Positions 41,673 through 50,748 of a stretch of 60,882 nucleotides of DNA are shown here, one piece after another (the stretch's first letter is position 1; each line of letters begins with the position of its first letter). The stretch covers positions 1 through 60,882 of the forward strand of contig NZ_PQIG01000097.1 in the NCBI RefSeq assembly GCF_012349115.1, given 5' to 3'. The notes under the pieces are model-generated. The model worked only from the letters and a program-made list of their open reading frames with translations, was not told where the DNA came from and did no database searches. The stretch is from Rhizobium ruizarguesonis (lineage in GTDB: Bacteria; Pseudomonadota; Alphaproteobacteria; Rhizobiales; Rhizobiaceae). Both the position numbers and the translations under genes were made by a program.

Positions 41673-42383
41673 GTGCGGCGCCTGGAATGCGGGAAATTGT
41701 CATTGTCATCCGGTACGGGATTGTTCGTTACGTTTGAAGGCGGGGAAGGCGCTGGGAAATCCACGCAAATCCGTCGCCTCGCAGAGGCGCTGAAGGGCGA
41801 AGGTCACGACGTGCTGGTGACGCGCGAACCAGGCGGTTCGCCGGGTGCCGAGGCTGTGCGCCACGTGCTGCTGTCGGGCGCTGCCGAGGCCTTCGGCACG
41901 CGGATGGAGGCGATCCTCTTTGCGGCGGCGCGCAACGACCATGTCGAAGAGGCGATCCGGCCAGCCCTTGCATCAGGCAAGGTCGTGCTCTGCGACCGCT
42001 TCATGGATTCCTCCCGCGTCTACCAGGGTATTACCGGCAATCTCGAGCCCGATTTCATCGAGACACTGCAGCGCATTGCCATCAACGGCGTCATGCCGGA
42101 TTGTACCGTGATCCTCGACATCCCCGCCAAGGTCGGGCTGGAGCGGGCGCAGAAGCGCGCTGCCGCCGACGGTCCCGATCGCTTCGAAAAAGAGCGGCTC
42201 GAAACGCACGAGAAACGGCGCGAGGCCTTTCTCGATATCGCCGCCCGCGAACCGGAGCGCTGCCACGTGGTCAACGCCATGCAGACGGAGGAGGCGATCG
42301 CCGCCGAGATCCTGGCGATCGTCAAACAGCTGCTGTCGCCCGCAGGCCGTTTGCGAATGCCGGAAGCCGCCCATCATGAGTGA
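41673..42383 (+). CDS. tmk: Thymidylate kinase
   Basis: Tmk phosphorylates dTMP to dTDP. The 236-residue protein has the P-loop FEGGEGAGKST (about residues 21-31), the DR(E/Y)-type TREPGG, CDRFMDSSRVYQG, and the LID-like AAADGPDRFEKE. The start is a GTG at 41673 with AAGGAG 8 bases upstream. Alternative TTG starts at 41697 and 41703 would give the family's usual SSGTGLFVTFEGG N-terminus. The next gene, holB, begins 8 bp after the stop, a pairing found in many bacteria. Confidence 0.95.
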   Translation: MRRLECGKLSLSSGTGLFVTFEGGEGAGKSTQIRRLAEALKGEGHDVLVTREPGGSPGAEAVRHVLLSGAAEAFGTRMEAILFAAARNDHVEEAIRPALASGKVVLCDRFMDSSRVYQGITGNLEPDFIETLQRIAINGVMPDCTVILDIPAKVGLERAQKRAAADGPDRFEKERLETHEKRREAFLDIAAREPERCHVVNAMQTEEAIAAEILAIVKQLLSPAGRLRMPEAAHHE

Positions 42384-42391
42384 AGCCCATT

Positions 42392-43417
42392 ATGAGTGAG
42401 GAAAGGCCCGGACTGCTCGACGGCGCCATTTGGCCGGGGGAAAATACCAGGCTGTTCGGCCATGAAGAGGCGGAGGCGTTCCTGGCGCAGTCCTACCGGT
42501 CCGGCAAGGGCCACCACGCCATCCTGATCGAGGGGCCGGAGGGCATCGGCAAGGCGACGCTCGCCTTCCGCTTCGCCAATCACGTGCTCTCGCATCCTGA
42601 TCCCGAGACAGCGCCGGAGACGATCGGCGATCCCGATCCTGCCTCTCCCGTCAGCCGGCAGATCGCTTCCGGCGCCTCGCATAATCTGCTGCACCTTGCC
42701 CGGCCGGTAGACGAAAAGACCGGCAAGGTGAAATCGGCAATCACCGTCGACGAGGTGCGCCGCGCCGGCAAGTTCTTCTCGCAGACGTCTGGCACCGGCA
42801 ACTGGCGGATCGTCATCATCGATCCTGCCGACGACATGAACCGCAATGCAGCCAACGCCATCCTGAAGATCCTGGAAGAACCGCCGAAGCGGGCGCTGTT
42901 CCTGGTGCTCTCGCATGCGCCGGGACGGCTGCTGCCGACGATCCGCTCGCGTTGCCTGCCGCTGAAACTGGCGCCGCTTGCCGACGATGAACTCGTCGCG
43001 GCCCTTGCCCATCTCGGCATTTCAGGCGAGAGCGGGGCAGTGCTTTCGGCCGCCAAGGGCAGCGTCGGTGAGGCGCTGAAACTCCTGAACTACGGCGGTG
43101 GCGAGATCATTGCCGCCTATGACGAGATGCTTGCCGCCGAGGGGCCGACGGCCCGCAAGGCGATGCATCGGCTGGCCGACGCGCTTTCAGGCAGGGAAAG
43201 CGACACGATCTTCGATTTCTTCGTCAGCCATGTCGGTGACGACATCATGAACCGCGCCCGCGCGGCAGCGGGCGAGGGGCAGATCGCCGCGGCGGAGCGG
43301 CTGGCGCGGCTCTATTCCGAGATCACCGAGCGGCTCACCATTTCCGATGGCTACAACCTGGACCGCAAGCAGACGATCATCAGCATTCTCGCCGATATCA
43401 AGCAGCCAGGCCTTTAA
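42392..43417 (+). CDS. holB: DNA polymerase III delta prime subunit
   Basis: HolB is part of the clamp-loader complex. The 341-residue AAA-type protein has LIEGPEGIGKATLAFRFA (Walker A-like), NRNAANAILKILEEPPKR and the SRC motif in TIRSRCLPLKL, all hallmarks of delta prime/DnaX-related proteins. I chose the ATG at 42392, 8 bp after tmk, over the ATG at 42380, which overlaps tmk. tmk and holB probably form one operon. A palindromic element follows the stop. Confidence 0.95.
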   Translation: MSEERPGLLDGAIWPGENTRLFGHEEAEAFLAQSYRSGKGHHAILIEGPEGIGKATLAFRFANHVLSHPDPETAPETIGDPDPASPVSRQIASGASHNLLHLARPVDEKTGKVKSAITVDEVRRAGKFFSQTSGTGNWRIVIIDPADDMNRNAANAILKILEEPPKRALFLVLSHAPGRLLPTIRSRCLPLKLAPLADDELVAALAHLGISGESGAVLSAAKGSVGEALKLLNYGGGEIIAAYDEMLAAEGPTARKAMHRLADALSGRESDTIFDFFVSHVGDDIMNRARAAAGEGQIAAAERLARLYSEITERLTISDGYNLDRKQTIISILADIKQPGL

Positions 43418-43454
43418 AGCGCGTCAGCGCTGACACTTTCGGCACCGTGCTCTG
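43418..43454. repeat. Partial RIME-like palindromic element, copy 3
   Basis: This stretch includes a perfect 12-bp palindrome, GTCAGCGCTGAC (43423-43434), and ends ACTTTCGGCACCGTGCTCTG, which resembles the right half of the elements at 29.7 and 54.1 kb. It lies between the convergent holB and TauE/SafE genes and probably also acts as their terminator. Confidence 0.6.
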
Positions 43455-43455
43455 A

Positions 43456-44244
43456 TCAGCCGGTCAATAGCTTCAATGCGACGACAGCAAGCGTGGCGGC
43501 AAGGACGATGCGGATGGTGCGTTCGTGCAGCTTCGGCGCCAGAAGGCTGCCGATGATGATGCCGGGGATAGAGCCGATCAACAGGGCAAGCAGCATCGGC
43601 CAGTCGATCTCGCCGATCAGCCAATAGCCCGTACCGCCGATCAAGGTGAGCGGTACCGCATGGACGATGTCGGAGCCGACGATCTCGCGCACATCGAGCC
43701 TGGGATAAAGGATCAGCAGGATCGTCACACCCAGCGCGCCGGCGCCGACCGAGGTCAAGGTGACGAGGACGCCGAGAACGAATCCGAGAATGACGGTGAG
43801 GGCGAGGATGGTCGTCGGCTTCGGCGGCGTTCGGTCGCCGATGGCGCGGCGTGCCAGCTCGAGGATCGGGCCTCGGAAGACCAGCATGATCGCGGTCATG
43901 ACGAGAAGCCAGCCGAGCGCCGTGGTGATCGTATTGGTCACGCCGATGCTTTTGCGATCGACGCCGGCCAGCAGCCAGAGCATCAGCAGGGCGGCCGGCA
44001 GGCTACCGGCTGCGAGGCTGCCGACGATCTTCCAGTTGACCCGCCCATGCATGCCGTGAACGGCCGTACCTGCCGTCTTGGTGATCGCCGCATAGAGAAG
44101 ATCTGTGCCGACGGCGGTGGCGGGATGGACGCCGAAGAGCAGCACCAGCACGGGCGTCATCAGCGAGCCGCCGCCAACGCCGGTGATGCCGACGAGAGCG
44201 CCCACAAACAGGCCGGAAAGCGAATAGAGCGGCTGGAATGTCAA
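43456..44244 (-). CDS. TauE/SafE family membrane transporter
   Basis: This is a 262-residue polytopic protein with about seven to eight helices. The family's two Gly-rich motifs are seen: GLFVGALVGITGVGGGSLMTP near the N-terminus and VTLTSVGAGALGVTILLILYP in the second half. Members export sulfite, sulfoacetate or related anions. I chose the TTG at 44244 because it begins just before the first helix. The ATG at 44364 would add 40 polar residues that do not fit a membrane protein start. The gene is divergent from metG. Confidence 0.85.
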   Translation of the reverse strand: MTFQPLYSLSGLFVGALVGITGVGGGSLMTPVLVLLFGVHPATAVGTDLLYAAITKTAGTAVHGMHGRVNWKIVGSLAAGSLPAALLMLWLLAGVDRKSIGVTNTITTALGWLLVMTAIMLVFRGPILELARRAIGDRTPPKPTTILALTVILGFVLGVLVTLTSVGAGALGVTILLILYPRLDVREIVGSDIVHAVPLTLIGGTGYWLIGEIDWPMLLALLIGSIPGIIIGSLLAPKLHERTIRIVLAATLAVVALKLLTG

Positions 44245-44477
44245 ACAAGCGCCCCTGACGGCGCGCGGCGACGACCATTCCGGTAGATGAAAACTGGCAC
44301 TTCGTTCTGTCCCGCCCTCTTTTCCATGACCGGTAGATTGCGGCAGAAGCTGAGTCAAGTTCACGCCCCAGCGTCCCGGAAATCATTGGCGGCGGTAAAA
44401 CTTGATGTTTCGCTTGACGGTGACATGCGCTAAGAGCGGCTGACCATTTTTATAGAGTTAGCCGGACATTGGCCGCC

Positions 44478-46028
44478 ATGACAGACAAGACACCCTTCTA
44501 CATCACCACCGCGATTTCCTACCCCAACGGCAAGCCGCATATCGGCCATGCCTATGAGCTGATCGCGACGGATGCGATGGCGCGCTACCAGCGCCTCGAC
44601 GGCAAGGATGTGTTCTTCCTGACCGGCACCGACGAACACGGCCAGAAGATGCAGCAGACGGCGCGCGCCGAGGGGATCACCGCGCAGGCGCTCGCCGACC
44701 GCAACTCCGGCGAATTCCAGGCGATGGCGACGCTGCTCAACGCTTCGAACGATGATTTCATCCGCACCACACAGGAGCGTCATCACGAGACGTCGCGCAA
44801 CATCTGGAAGCTGATGGCCGACAATGGCGACATCTACAAGGACAGCTATGCCGGCTGGTATTCGGTGCGCGACGAGGCCTATTACCAGGAAAACGAGACG
44901 GAGCTGCGCGCCGACGGCGTGCGCTACGGGCCGCAGGGCACGCCCGTCGAGTGGGTGGAAGAGGCAAGCTATTTCTTCAAGCTCTCCGAATACCAGGAGA
45001 AGCTGCTTGCCCATTACGAGGCAAACCCCGACTTCATCGGTCCAGCCGAGCGCCGCAACGAGGTGATCTCCTTCGTCAAGTCAGGCCTCAAGGACCTCTC
45101 GGTCTCGCGCACGACCTTCGACTGGGGCATCAAGGTGCCCAACGATCCCGCCCACGTCATGTATGTCTGGGTCGACGCGCTGACCAACTACATCACCGCG
45201 ACCGGATATATCGAGGACAGGAACGGCCCGCGGGCGAAATACTGGCCGGCCGACGTGCACATCATCGGCAAGGACATCATCCGCTTCCACGCCGTCTACT
45301 GGCCGGCCTTCCTGATGTCGGCGAAGCTGCCGCTGCCGAAGCGGGTGTTTGCCCACGGCTTCCTGCTCAACAAGGGCGAGAAGATGTCGAAGTCGCTCGG
45401 CAACGTCGTCGATCCGGTCAATCTGGTGAACCATTTCGGCCTCGACCAGGTGCGTTACTTCTTCCTGCGCGAAGTGTCCTTCGGCCAGGACGGCAGCTAT
45501 AGCGAAGAGGCGATCGGCACCCGCATCAACTCCGACCTCGCCAACGGCATCGGCAATCTCGCCAGCCGGTCGCTGTCGATGATCGTCAAGAATTGCGACG
45601 GCAAGATCCCGGAATGCGGCGCGCTCAGCGACGAGGACAGAGCGATGCTGGCTGAGGTCGACGCGCTGCACGCCTCGACCCGCGAGGACATGGGCAAGCA
45701 GCAGATCCACCGGGCGCTCGCCTCGATCATTTCGGTCGTTTCCGAGACCGATCGTTATTTCGCCGGCCAGGCGCCGTGGGCGCTGAAGAAGACCGATCCG
45801 GAGCGTATGGGCACCGTGCTTTACGTGACCGCCGAAGTCGTGCGCCAGATCGCCATCCTGCTTCAGCCCTTCATGCCGGAATCATCCGGCAAGCTGCTCG
45901 ATCTTGTCGCGGCAGCTGCAGACAAGCGCGATTTTGCTGCCCTCGGCGAAGCCGGCCGTCTGGTTGCCGGAACGGCCCTCGAAGCGCCGACGCCGGTCTT
46001 CCCGCGCTACGTGGCTCCGGAGGCTTAA
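44478..46028 (+). CDS. metG: Methionyl-tRNA synthetase
   Basis: MetG charges tRNA-Met. The 516-residue protein has the HIGH-type motif HIGHAYE within the segment YPNGKPHIGHAYELIA, FLTGTDEHGQK, the ATP-site KMSKSLGNVVDP and an anticodon-binding helical domain. It lacks the four-Cys zinc knuckle and the C-terminal dimerisation domain of the E. coli enzyme, as usual for the short alphaproteobacterial form. The start is the ATG at 44478. A TatD-type gene follows after 4 bp. Confidence 0.98.
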   Translation: MTDKTPFYITTAISYPNGKPHIGHAYELIATDAMARYQRLDGKDVFFLTGTDEHGQKMQQTARAEGITAQALADRNSGEFQAMATLLNASNDDFIRTTQERHHETSRNIWKLMADNGDIYKDSYAGWYSVRDEAYYQENETELRADGVRYGPQGTPVEWVEEASYFFKLSEYQEKLLAHYEANPDFIGPAERRNEVISFVKSGLKDLSVSRTTFDWGIKVPNDPAHVMYVWVDALTNYITATGYIEDRNGPRAKYWPADVHIIGKDIIRFHAVYWPAFLMSAKLPLPKRVFAHGFLLNKGEKMSKSLGNVVDPVNLVNHFGLDQVRYFFLREVSFGQDGSYSEEAIGTRINSDLANGIGNLASRSLSMIVKNCDGKIPECGALSDEDRAMLAEVDALHASTREDMGKQQIHRALASIISVVSETDRYFAGQAPWALKKTDPERMGTVLYVTAEVVRQIAILLQPFMPESSGKLLDLVAAAADKRDFAALGEAGRLVAGTALEAPTPVFPRYVAPEA

Positions 46029-46032
46029 GGCC

Positions 46033-46815
46033 GTGCTGATCGACACGCATTGCCATCTTGATTTCGCCGACTTCGAGGCGGAGCGGGACGAGATCGTCGC
46101 GCGTGCGCATTCGGCTGGTGTTGCCCAGATGGTGACGATCTCGACGCGGGTGCGCAAGCTCGAGACGCTGCTTGCCATCACGGAGAAATATCCCTCGGTA
46201 TTTTGCTCCGTGGGCACGCATCCAAACAATGCCGACGAAGAGCTGGATATCCAGACGGAAGAGCTGGTGCGACTCGCCAATGTCCATCAGAAGGTCGTCG
46301 CGATCGGCGAGGCCGGTCTCGACTATTTCTACGATACGCAAAAGCCTGAGGACCAGCAGACCGGCTTTCGGCGCCATATCGCGGCGGCGCGGGAAACGCA
46401 GCTGCCACTCGTCATCCACAGCCGCAGCGCCGACGAGGACATGGCTGAGATCCTGACCGAGGAAAGCGGGAAGGGGGCCTTCCCCTTTATCCTGCACTGC
46501 TTCTCGGCAGGCCCCGAGCTTGCCAAGACCGGCGTCGCGCTCGGCGGATACATCTCCTTCTCCGGCATTTTGACCTTCCCGAAATCGGAAGAGCTGCGAG
46601 AGATCGCCAAGACGGTCCCGCATGAGCGGCTGCTTGTGGAAACGGACGCGCCCTATCTGGCGCCGAAGCGCTGGCGCGGCAAGCGCAATGAGCCGTCCTA
46701 TGTCGTTAACACGGCAGAGGTGCTCGCCGATACGATCGGCCTTTCCTATGAAGAGGTCGCGCGGATTACGACGGAGAACGCTTTCCGCCTGTTCTCGAAG
46801 ATGCCGAGGATCTAG
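46033..46815 (+). CDS. TatD family metal-dependent hydrolase
   Basis: This is a 260-residue TIM-barrel hydrolase (YcfH/TatD type), a putative metal-dependent 3'-5' exonuclease. Metal-binding signatures: LIDTHCHLDF at the very start, GEAGLDYFY, VIHSRSADED, ILHCFSAG and LLVETDAPYL. The start is a GTG at 46033, 4 bp after the metG stop, and translation is likely coupled. In many bacteria this gene follows metG. The next gene starts 4 bp after its stop. Confidence 0.95.
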   Translation: MLIDTHCHLDFADFEAERDEIVARAHSAGVAQMVTISTRVRKLETLLAITEKYPSVFCSVGTHPNNADEELDIQTEELVRLANVHQKVVAIGEAGLDYFYDTQKPEDQQTGFRRHIAAARETQLPLVIHSRSADEDMAEILTEESGKGAFPFILHCFSAGPELAKTGVALGGYISFSGILTFPKSEELREIAKTVPHERLLVETDAPYLAPKRWRGKRNEPSYVVNTAEVLADTIGLSYEEVARITTENAFRLFSKMPRI

Positions 46816-46819
46816 CGGC

Positions 46820-47644
46820 GTGCTCTACCGGCGGCGTTTCACCATTCTGGGCTGTTCGTCGTCACCGGGCGTGCCGCGCATCACCGGCGACTGGGGCGCC
46901 TGCAATCCCGACAATCCGAAGAACCGGCGCACGCGCGCCGCCTTCATGGTGCAGCAATTCGCACCGGATGGCGGGGTGACGACCGTTGTCATCGATACCG
47001 GGCCGGATTTCCGCGAGCAGATGATCAGGGCAGGTGTCGATCATGTCGATGCCGTGCTCTACACCCATCCGCACGCCGACCATATTCATGGTATCGACGA
47101 TCTGCGCGGCTATTTCCACAATACGCGCCGCCGAGTGCCGATCTTTGCCGACCAATTTACGATGGACAGGCTGCGCGAAGCCTTCGGCTATTGCCTGGAG
47201 ACGCCGCCGGGCAGCAATTATCCGCCGATCGTTCTGCCGATCGTCATCGAAAATCTCGATGAACCTCTGGAAATCCACGGCCCCGGAGGCACGATCACGT
47301 TTCATCCGCACATCCAGCAGCACGGAGACATCCACTCGCTCGGATTTCGTATCGGCGATGTGGCTTATTGCAGCGATATCAGTGACTTCCCGCCGCAAAC
47401 TGTCGAGAAGCTTAAAGATCTCGACGTGCTGATCATCGACGCGCTGCAATATACCTATCATCCGAGCCATCTGTCGCTGGAACAGTCGCTCGACTGGATC
47501 GGCCGGCTGAAGCCGAAACAGGCGATCCTCACCCATATGCACACGCCGCTCGATTACGACGTGGTGATGGCTGAGACGCCGGACCATGTGGTGCCGGCGT
47601 ATGACCAGATGAGCTTCGAGATCGGGGTCAGAGCCAGGGCCTGA
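46820..47644 (+). CDS. MBL-fold metal-dependent hydrolase (PhnP-like)
   Basis: This is a 274-residue metallo-beta-lactamase-fold protein with the metal motif THPHADHIHGID (H-x-H-x-D-H). An N-terminal TILGCSSSPGVPRITGDWG includes the Cys/Gly-rich start of the PhnP-like phosphodiesterase subgroup. The last metal ligands are in LTHMHTPLDY. The start is a GTG at 46820, so metG, the TatD gene and this gene form an operon with 4-bp gaps. The substrate is probably a cyclic phosphodiester, but this is not proven. Confidence 0.92.
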   Translation: MLYRRRFTILGCSSSPGVPRITGDWGACNPDNPKNRRTRAAFMVQQFAPDGGVTTVVIDTGPDFREQMIRAGVDHVDAVLYTHPHADHIHGIDDLRGYFHNTRRRVPIFADQFTMDRLREAFGYCLETPPGSNYPPIVLPIVIENLDEPLEIHGPGGTITFHPHIQQHGDIHSLGFRIGDVAYCSDISDFPPQTVEKLKDLDVLIIDALQYTYHPSHLSLEQSLDWIGRLKPKQAILTHMHTPLDYDVVMAETPDHVVPAYDQMSFEIGVRARA

Positions 47645-47664
47645 GCCCCGACACTGCTTGCAGG

Positions 47665-48273
47665 TCACTGCATATAAGGCAGAACCTCGACGGCGCCGCG
47701 GTGGATCATGTCAAGCGAGACATAGAGGATGATCAGCAGACCGACATAGGCGATCCAGCGATGGTTGTTGAGCAAGCGCGCGATCAGGTTTGCGGCGATG
47801 CCCATCAGCGCGATCGACAAGGCAAGACCGATGACCAACACGCTCGGATGTTCCCGTGCAGCACCCGCAACGGCCAGAACGTTGTCGAGCGACATCGAGA
47901 CGTCGGCGATGACGATCTGGGTCGCCGCCTGGAAGAAGGTCTTTCTCGGCGCGCCTTCGGCACCCGCCGCTTCGTGGTTCCCGCCGTGACCGGCGCGAAG
48001 CTCGCGCCACATCTTCCAGCAGACCCAGAGCAGCAGCAGGCCGCCGGCCAGTAGCAGACCGACGATCGCCAGCAGATAGACTGCGACGCTGGCAAAGAGA
48101 ATACGCAGTACGGTTGCGGCCAGAATGCCGACGACGATCGCCTTGCGGCGTTGCGTGGCCTCCAGGCCGGCAGCGGCAAGGCCGATAACCACGGCGTTGT
48201 CGCCGGCGAGAACGAGGTCGATAGCGATGACCTGCAGCAAAGCCGTCAGACCGGCTGCCGTAAAGATGTCCAT
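47665..48273 (-). CDS. TerC family membrane protein (YjbE-type)
   Basis: This is a 202-residue protein with about seven helices. The TerC hallmark LVLAGDNAVVIGLAAAGL near residue 25 and the second, IADVSMSLDNVLAVAGAA, carry the conserved acidic DN pairs. The family is linked to metal (Mn) export and co-translational metalation of exported enzymes. I chose the ATG at 48273 (GGGGACAATTCAT upstream) over the one at 48288. In some bacteria such genes follow a Mn riboswitch; I saw no such structure in the 284-bp leader. Confidence 0.9.
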   Translation of the reverse strand: MDIFTAAGLTALLQVIAIDLVLAGDNAVVIGLAAAGLEATQRRKAIVVGILAATVLRILFASVAVYLLAIVGLLLAGGLLLLWVCWKMWRELRAGHGGNHEAAGAEGAPRKTFFQAATQIVIADVSMSLDNVLAVAGAAREHPSVLVIGLALSIALMGIAANLIARLLNNHRWIAYVGLLIILYVSLDMIHRGAVEVLPYMQ

Positions 48274-48557
48274 ATGAATTGTCCCCAATGCGTCAAAGCC
48301 GTGCTAGCGTTTCGAAGGTTTGACGTCAACCGCTGAGGGATTTCGCAGCCGGCGCAATTTGTGGCTCCCCGCAGGTGATGGCAGACGTCAATGTTATGGA
48401 ACCGCAGGCGATACGACAGAGCATCGCCATTCCCTTGGAACATTCAACTCAGCCACCGGTTCTTCAGGTCAGGAAACCAGACGTCAGCCAGACTTCGGCC
48501 AGAGGTTGGACAGACTTCGGATTGACGGCTGGATCTGCACACCGAGAGGAGAGCCAA

Positions 48558-49235
48558 ATGAGCAGCATTTACAACGATACCAACCCGTCCTTTTCGGGCC
48601 CGACAGGCGGCAGCAGCCTTGCTGCATTCTTCGACAGCCGATCGGAGGCCGAATCCGCCGTCTCCCGTCTTGAAGACGCGGGCGTGCCGGTTGCGAGAAT
48701 AAGGCTGATGCCCGGATATGAGGCGGACAGAAAAAATGCCGGCGTCATGAGCGACGACCGCAGCGGCTTCTTCGACGCGCTGGCAGACTTCTTCTTCCCC
48801 GATGAGGATCGTGCGGTCTATGCAGAAGGGCTGCGGCGAGGCGGCTTCCTCGTCCAGGTCAATGATATCGATGACGCACTTTATGAGACCGTCCACGATA
48901 TTCTGGACGACGAAGGCAGCATCGACATGGATGAGCGGGCAGATCTCTGGTCGTTGGAGGACAGACAGCAAGGCGCGTCCAATACCGGTTTTGCGGGAGC
49001 GGCCCAGGGCGGCAAAGCCTCGGAAGACCTCGCCGTGTCCGAGAGCGCATTTGATGATGCGCGCCCGGTGGCGATGCGGGATACCGCGCATGGAAGCGCC
49101 AAGGTGCGAGCCTATACCTTCCTCGATCCTGGCGCCGACCCCGGCTCCAAACAATCGGACGATGCCGATCGGCAATCGCAGAGCCAATCGCAAGGCGGAT
49201 CTCACCAGAGCCAGGGTTTCCGGCGCGACCACTGA
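48558..49235 (+). CDS. YflT-like general stress protein with low-complexity tail
   Basis: This is a 225-residue soluble protein. The N-terminal half (about 20-120) has the pattern of the heat-induced/general stress protein 17M domain: AAFFDSRSEAESAVSRLEDA, VPVARIRLMPGYE, then FFPDEDRAVYAEGLRRGGFL. The C-terminal half is Gln/Ser/Asp-rich and ends QSQSQSQGGSHQSQG, presumably disordered. The ATG at 48558 has GAGAGGAGAGCC upstream. It is followed by a hairpin and then another stress-type protein gene, so this is probably an RpoE- or general-stress-regulated group, which the sequence itself does not prove. Confidence 0.83.
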   Translation: MSSIYNDTNPSFSGPTGGSSLAAFFDSRSEAESAVSRLEDAGVPVARIRLMPGYEADRKNAGVMSDDRSGFFDALADFFFPDEDRAVYAEGLRRGGFLVQVNDIDDALYETVHDILDDEGSIDMDERADLWSLEDRQQGASNTGFAGAAQGGKASEDLAVSESAFDDARPVAMRDTAHGSAKVRAYTFLDPGADPGSKQSDDADRQSQSQSQGGSHQSQGFRRDH

Positions 49236-49243
49236 TGTCATGA

Positions 49244-49265
49244 GGCCCGGCCGCAATGCCGGGCC
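49244..49265 (+). terminator. GC-rich hairpin after the stress protein gene
   Basis: GGCCCGGC (49244-49251) pairs with GCCGGGCC (49258-49265) around a 6-base loop, 9 bp after the stop. The T-run is weak (CCATTTCC). Confidence 0.7.
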
Positions 49266-49301
49266 CCATTTCCTCTCGCTCATTTATTCGAGGATACGTC
49301 C

Positions 49302-49679
49302 ATGCAATCATCCATCAACCGCCACGGCCTTCCGCCTGACCCCGACGAACTGATCGTGGAAGGCGATCCACCCTTTGCCGATGCCGCTGAGCAGACCGCG
49401 CGTGAAAAGGCCGACGAGAGCCTGAACGCCCTGCAACATGAGGTCAGGCTGCTGAATGCCCGCATAGGCGTGCTGCGCGAGGACGCCGAAGCGGCGCTCA
49501 AAGCCAAGGCGACATCGGTCGATGCAAGCGCCCATGTGCAACTCGGCGACTATCCCTGGCTGAAACTTGCTGCGGCGATCGGCGCAACCTTCATTGCAGC
49601 CAGGCTGGTTCGGCGTCTTCCGCTCGGCGTCCTGCTTGCGGGATTTGCCGGCCATCACTCCGAGGCGAGACGGCTGTGA
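49302..49679 (+). CDS. Small helical protein with C-terminal membrane segment
   Basis: This is a 125-residue protein. It has a polar, coiled-coil-like centre (AEQTAREKADESLNALQHEV, LLNARIGVLREDAEAALKAK) and a C-terminal hydrophobic segment (LKLAAAIGATFIAARLVRRL). This is the general layout of DUF883/ElaB-like anchored proteins, but it is longer and I would not assign it to that family firmly. It follows the YflT-like gene on the same strand with 66 bp between. Confidence 0.7.
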   Translation: MQSSINRHGLPPDPDELIVEGDPPFADAAEQTAREKADESLNALQHEVRLLNARIGVLREDAEAALKAKATSVDASAHVQLGDYPWLKLAAAIGATFIAARLVRRLPLGVLLAGFAGHHSEARRL

Positions 49680-49750
49680 CGGTTTGACCGTTCTGATTGC
49701 GATCGCCGCCGAATTGGCGGTTGATGGCGAATTCACGATGGAAAAGGCCC

Positions 49751-49790
49751 CGAGCTCACATTCCGTCCTATCGGACGAAATGTGAGCTCG
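49751..49790. repeat. Near-perfect 18-bp hairpin
   Basis: CGAGCTCACATTCCGTCC (49751-49768) and GGACGAAATGTGAGCTCG (49773-49790) pair at 17 of 18 positions with a TATC loop. It lies between the convergent small helical protein gene and the PAS gene. There is no T-run, so it is a very stable palindrome rather than a classic terminator. Confidence 0.8.
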
Positions 49791-49844
49791 AAGGAACAGC
49801 CTGCAGCGGGGTATCCAGGAGCAAAACCACCGCGCGGAACGCAA

Positions 49845-50369
49845 TCAATGCATCTGCACGACGTCTGAAGGCATCGACTCGGCAAGCTCTTTGAGAATCG
49901 CTTCAAGCGCATCGGCCGTCGTCTGCAGGCCGGATGACCGCGCAATTTTCAGTGCCGCACTGCAGTGAGCAGACAATTCGTCTTGCTGGATATCATCATT
50001 CGTCGGGAACACGATGCCCGCATACTGCGATGGATTTCCGGCTTCATCCCTGAAGCAGCGGCCGAAGGCAGCCACGGCTACTATTTGTCCGCTTCGATCA
50101 AATACCCGATAGTTACAGCGATACGGATCTCCGGTGATCACCGATTCTGAAATTGCCTTGGCCACAGATGGCTTGTCGTCCGGGTGAATCCGGTCGAGGT
50201 ATCGTATGACCGGCAGCCCAGTGAGGGTCTGTTCCGGATCAAGCCCAAAGAGGTTTGCCAGCGCCGAATCCGCATAAACCTTGTCGGTCGCCAACTCCCA
50301 GGTGAAAATGCCAGGCTCTTCGGCAAGAGAAAATTCGGACGTTCCGAAAGCCCTGTCGACAAGGTTCAT
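49845..50369 (-). CDS. PAS-domain protein
   Basis: This is a 174-residue protein. A PAS fold of the PAS_3 type spans roughly residues 20-115: PGIFTWELATDKVYADSALA, FGLDPEQTLTG, YLDRIHPDDKPSVAKAISES and YRCNYRVFDRSGQIVAVAAF, a typical end with R-x-x-G. A C-terminal helical tail follows (SAALKIARSSGLQTTADALE). No kinase, cyclase or GGDEF partner is attached, so it is a stand-alone sensor or regulator. I chose the ATG at 50369 because it begins the coherent sequence. Confidence 0.83.
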   Translation of the reverse strand: MNLVDRAFGTSEFSLAEEPGIFTWELATDKVYADSALANLFGLDPEQTLTGLPVIRYLDRIHPDDKPSVAKAISESVITGDPYRCNYRVFDRSGQIVAVAAFGRCFRDEAGNPSQYAGIVFPTNDDIQQDELSAHCSAALKIARSSGLQTTADALEAILKELAESMPSDVVQMH

Positions 50370-50748
50370 TCCGCATCCCCAGTCTGCGCGCCAATGCTGC
50401 CGGGTGGTTACCTCACCTGGCTCTTGAAAGAATACGACGCGCTCGATCAACGACAGGGCGGTCGACCATTTCACCCCCGATTTTAACCGCGTTTCCATCA
50501 GACGCAACTGCAAGGACATTTCGCGCCCAGCTTGCTTGGCAGAAACCAATGCTTGATGGGTTCGATCCATGCCGGATGAATGGTAAGCTTGCCACCTGAG
50601 CCCCGCGCGGGAGGCGGCCTGAGACCGCCACGCGCAGCCAGCAGCGTCGTTTTCTTGACGCGCACGGCGAAGGTGTGCTCCACCTCGGCTTCGACGTTCC
50701 AGAATGCGACGAAGCTGACAAGACCGGCGCGAAGGGTTGACGGAAATC
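50370..50748. other. Gap with an unexplained minus-strand open frame
   Basis: These 379 bp lie between the PAS gene and pxpA. On the minus strand a frame ending at 50498 (ATG at 50683) is open further upstream and reads, in part, FVAFWNVEAEVEHTFAVRV and GGKLTIHPAWIEPIKHWFLP. That is plausible protein, but there is no good ribosome binding site and no family I recognise. It may be debris of a lost gene. Confidence 0.35.

Noticed and set aside
48274..48557. Possible Mn-sensing riboswitch upstream of the TerC gene
   Set aside because: The leader does not show the expected paired helices with conserved internal loops; only weak complementarity is visible.
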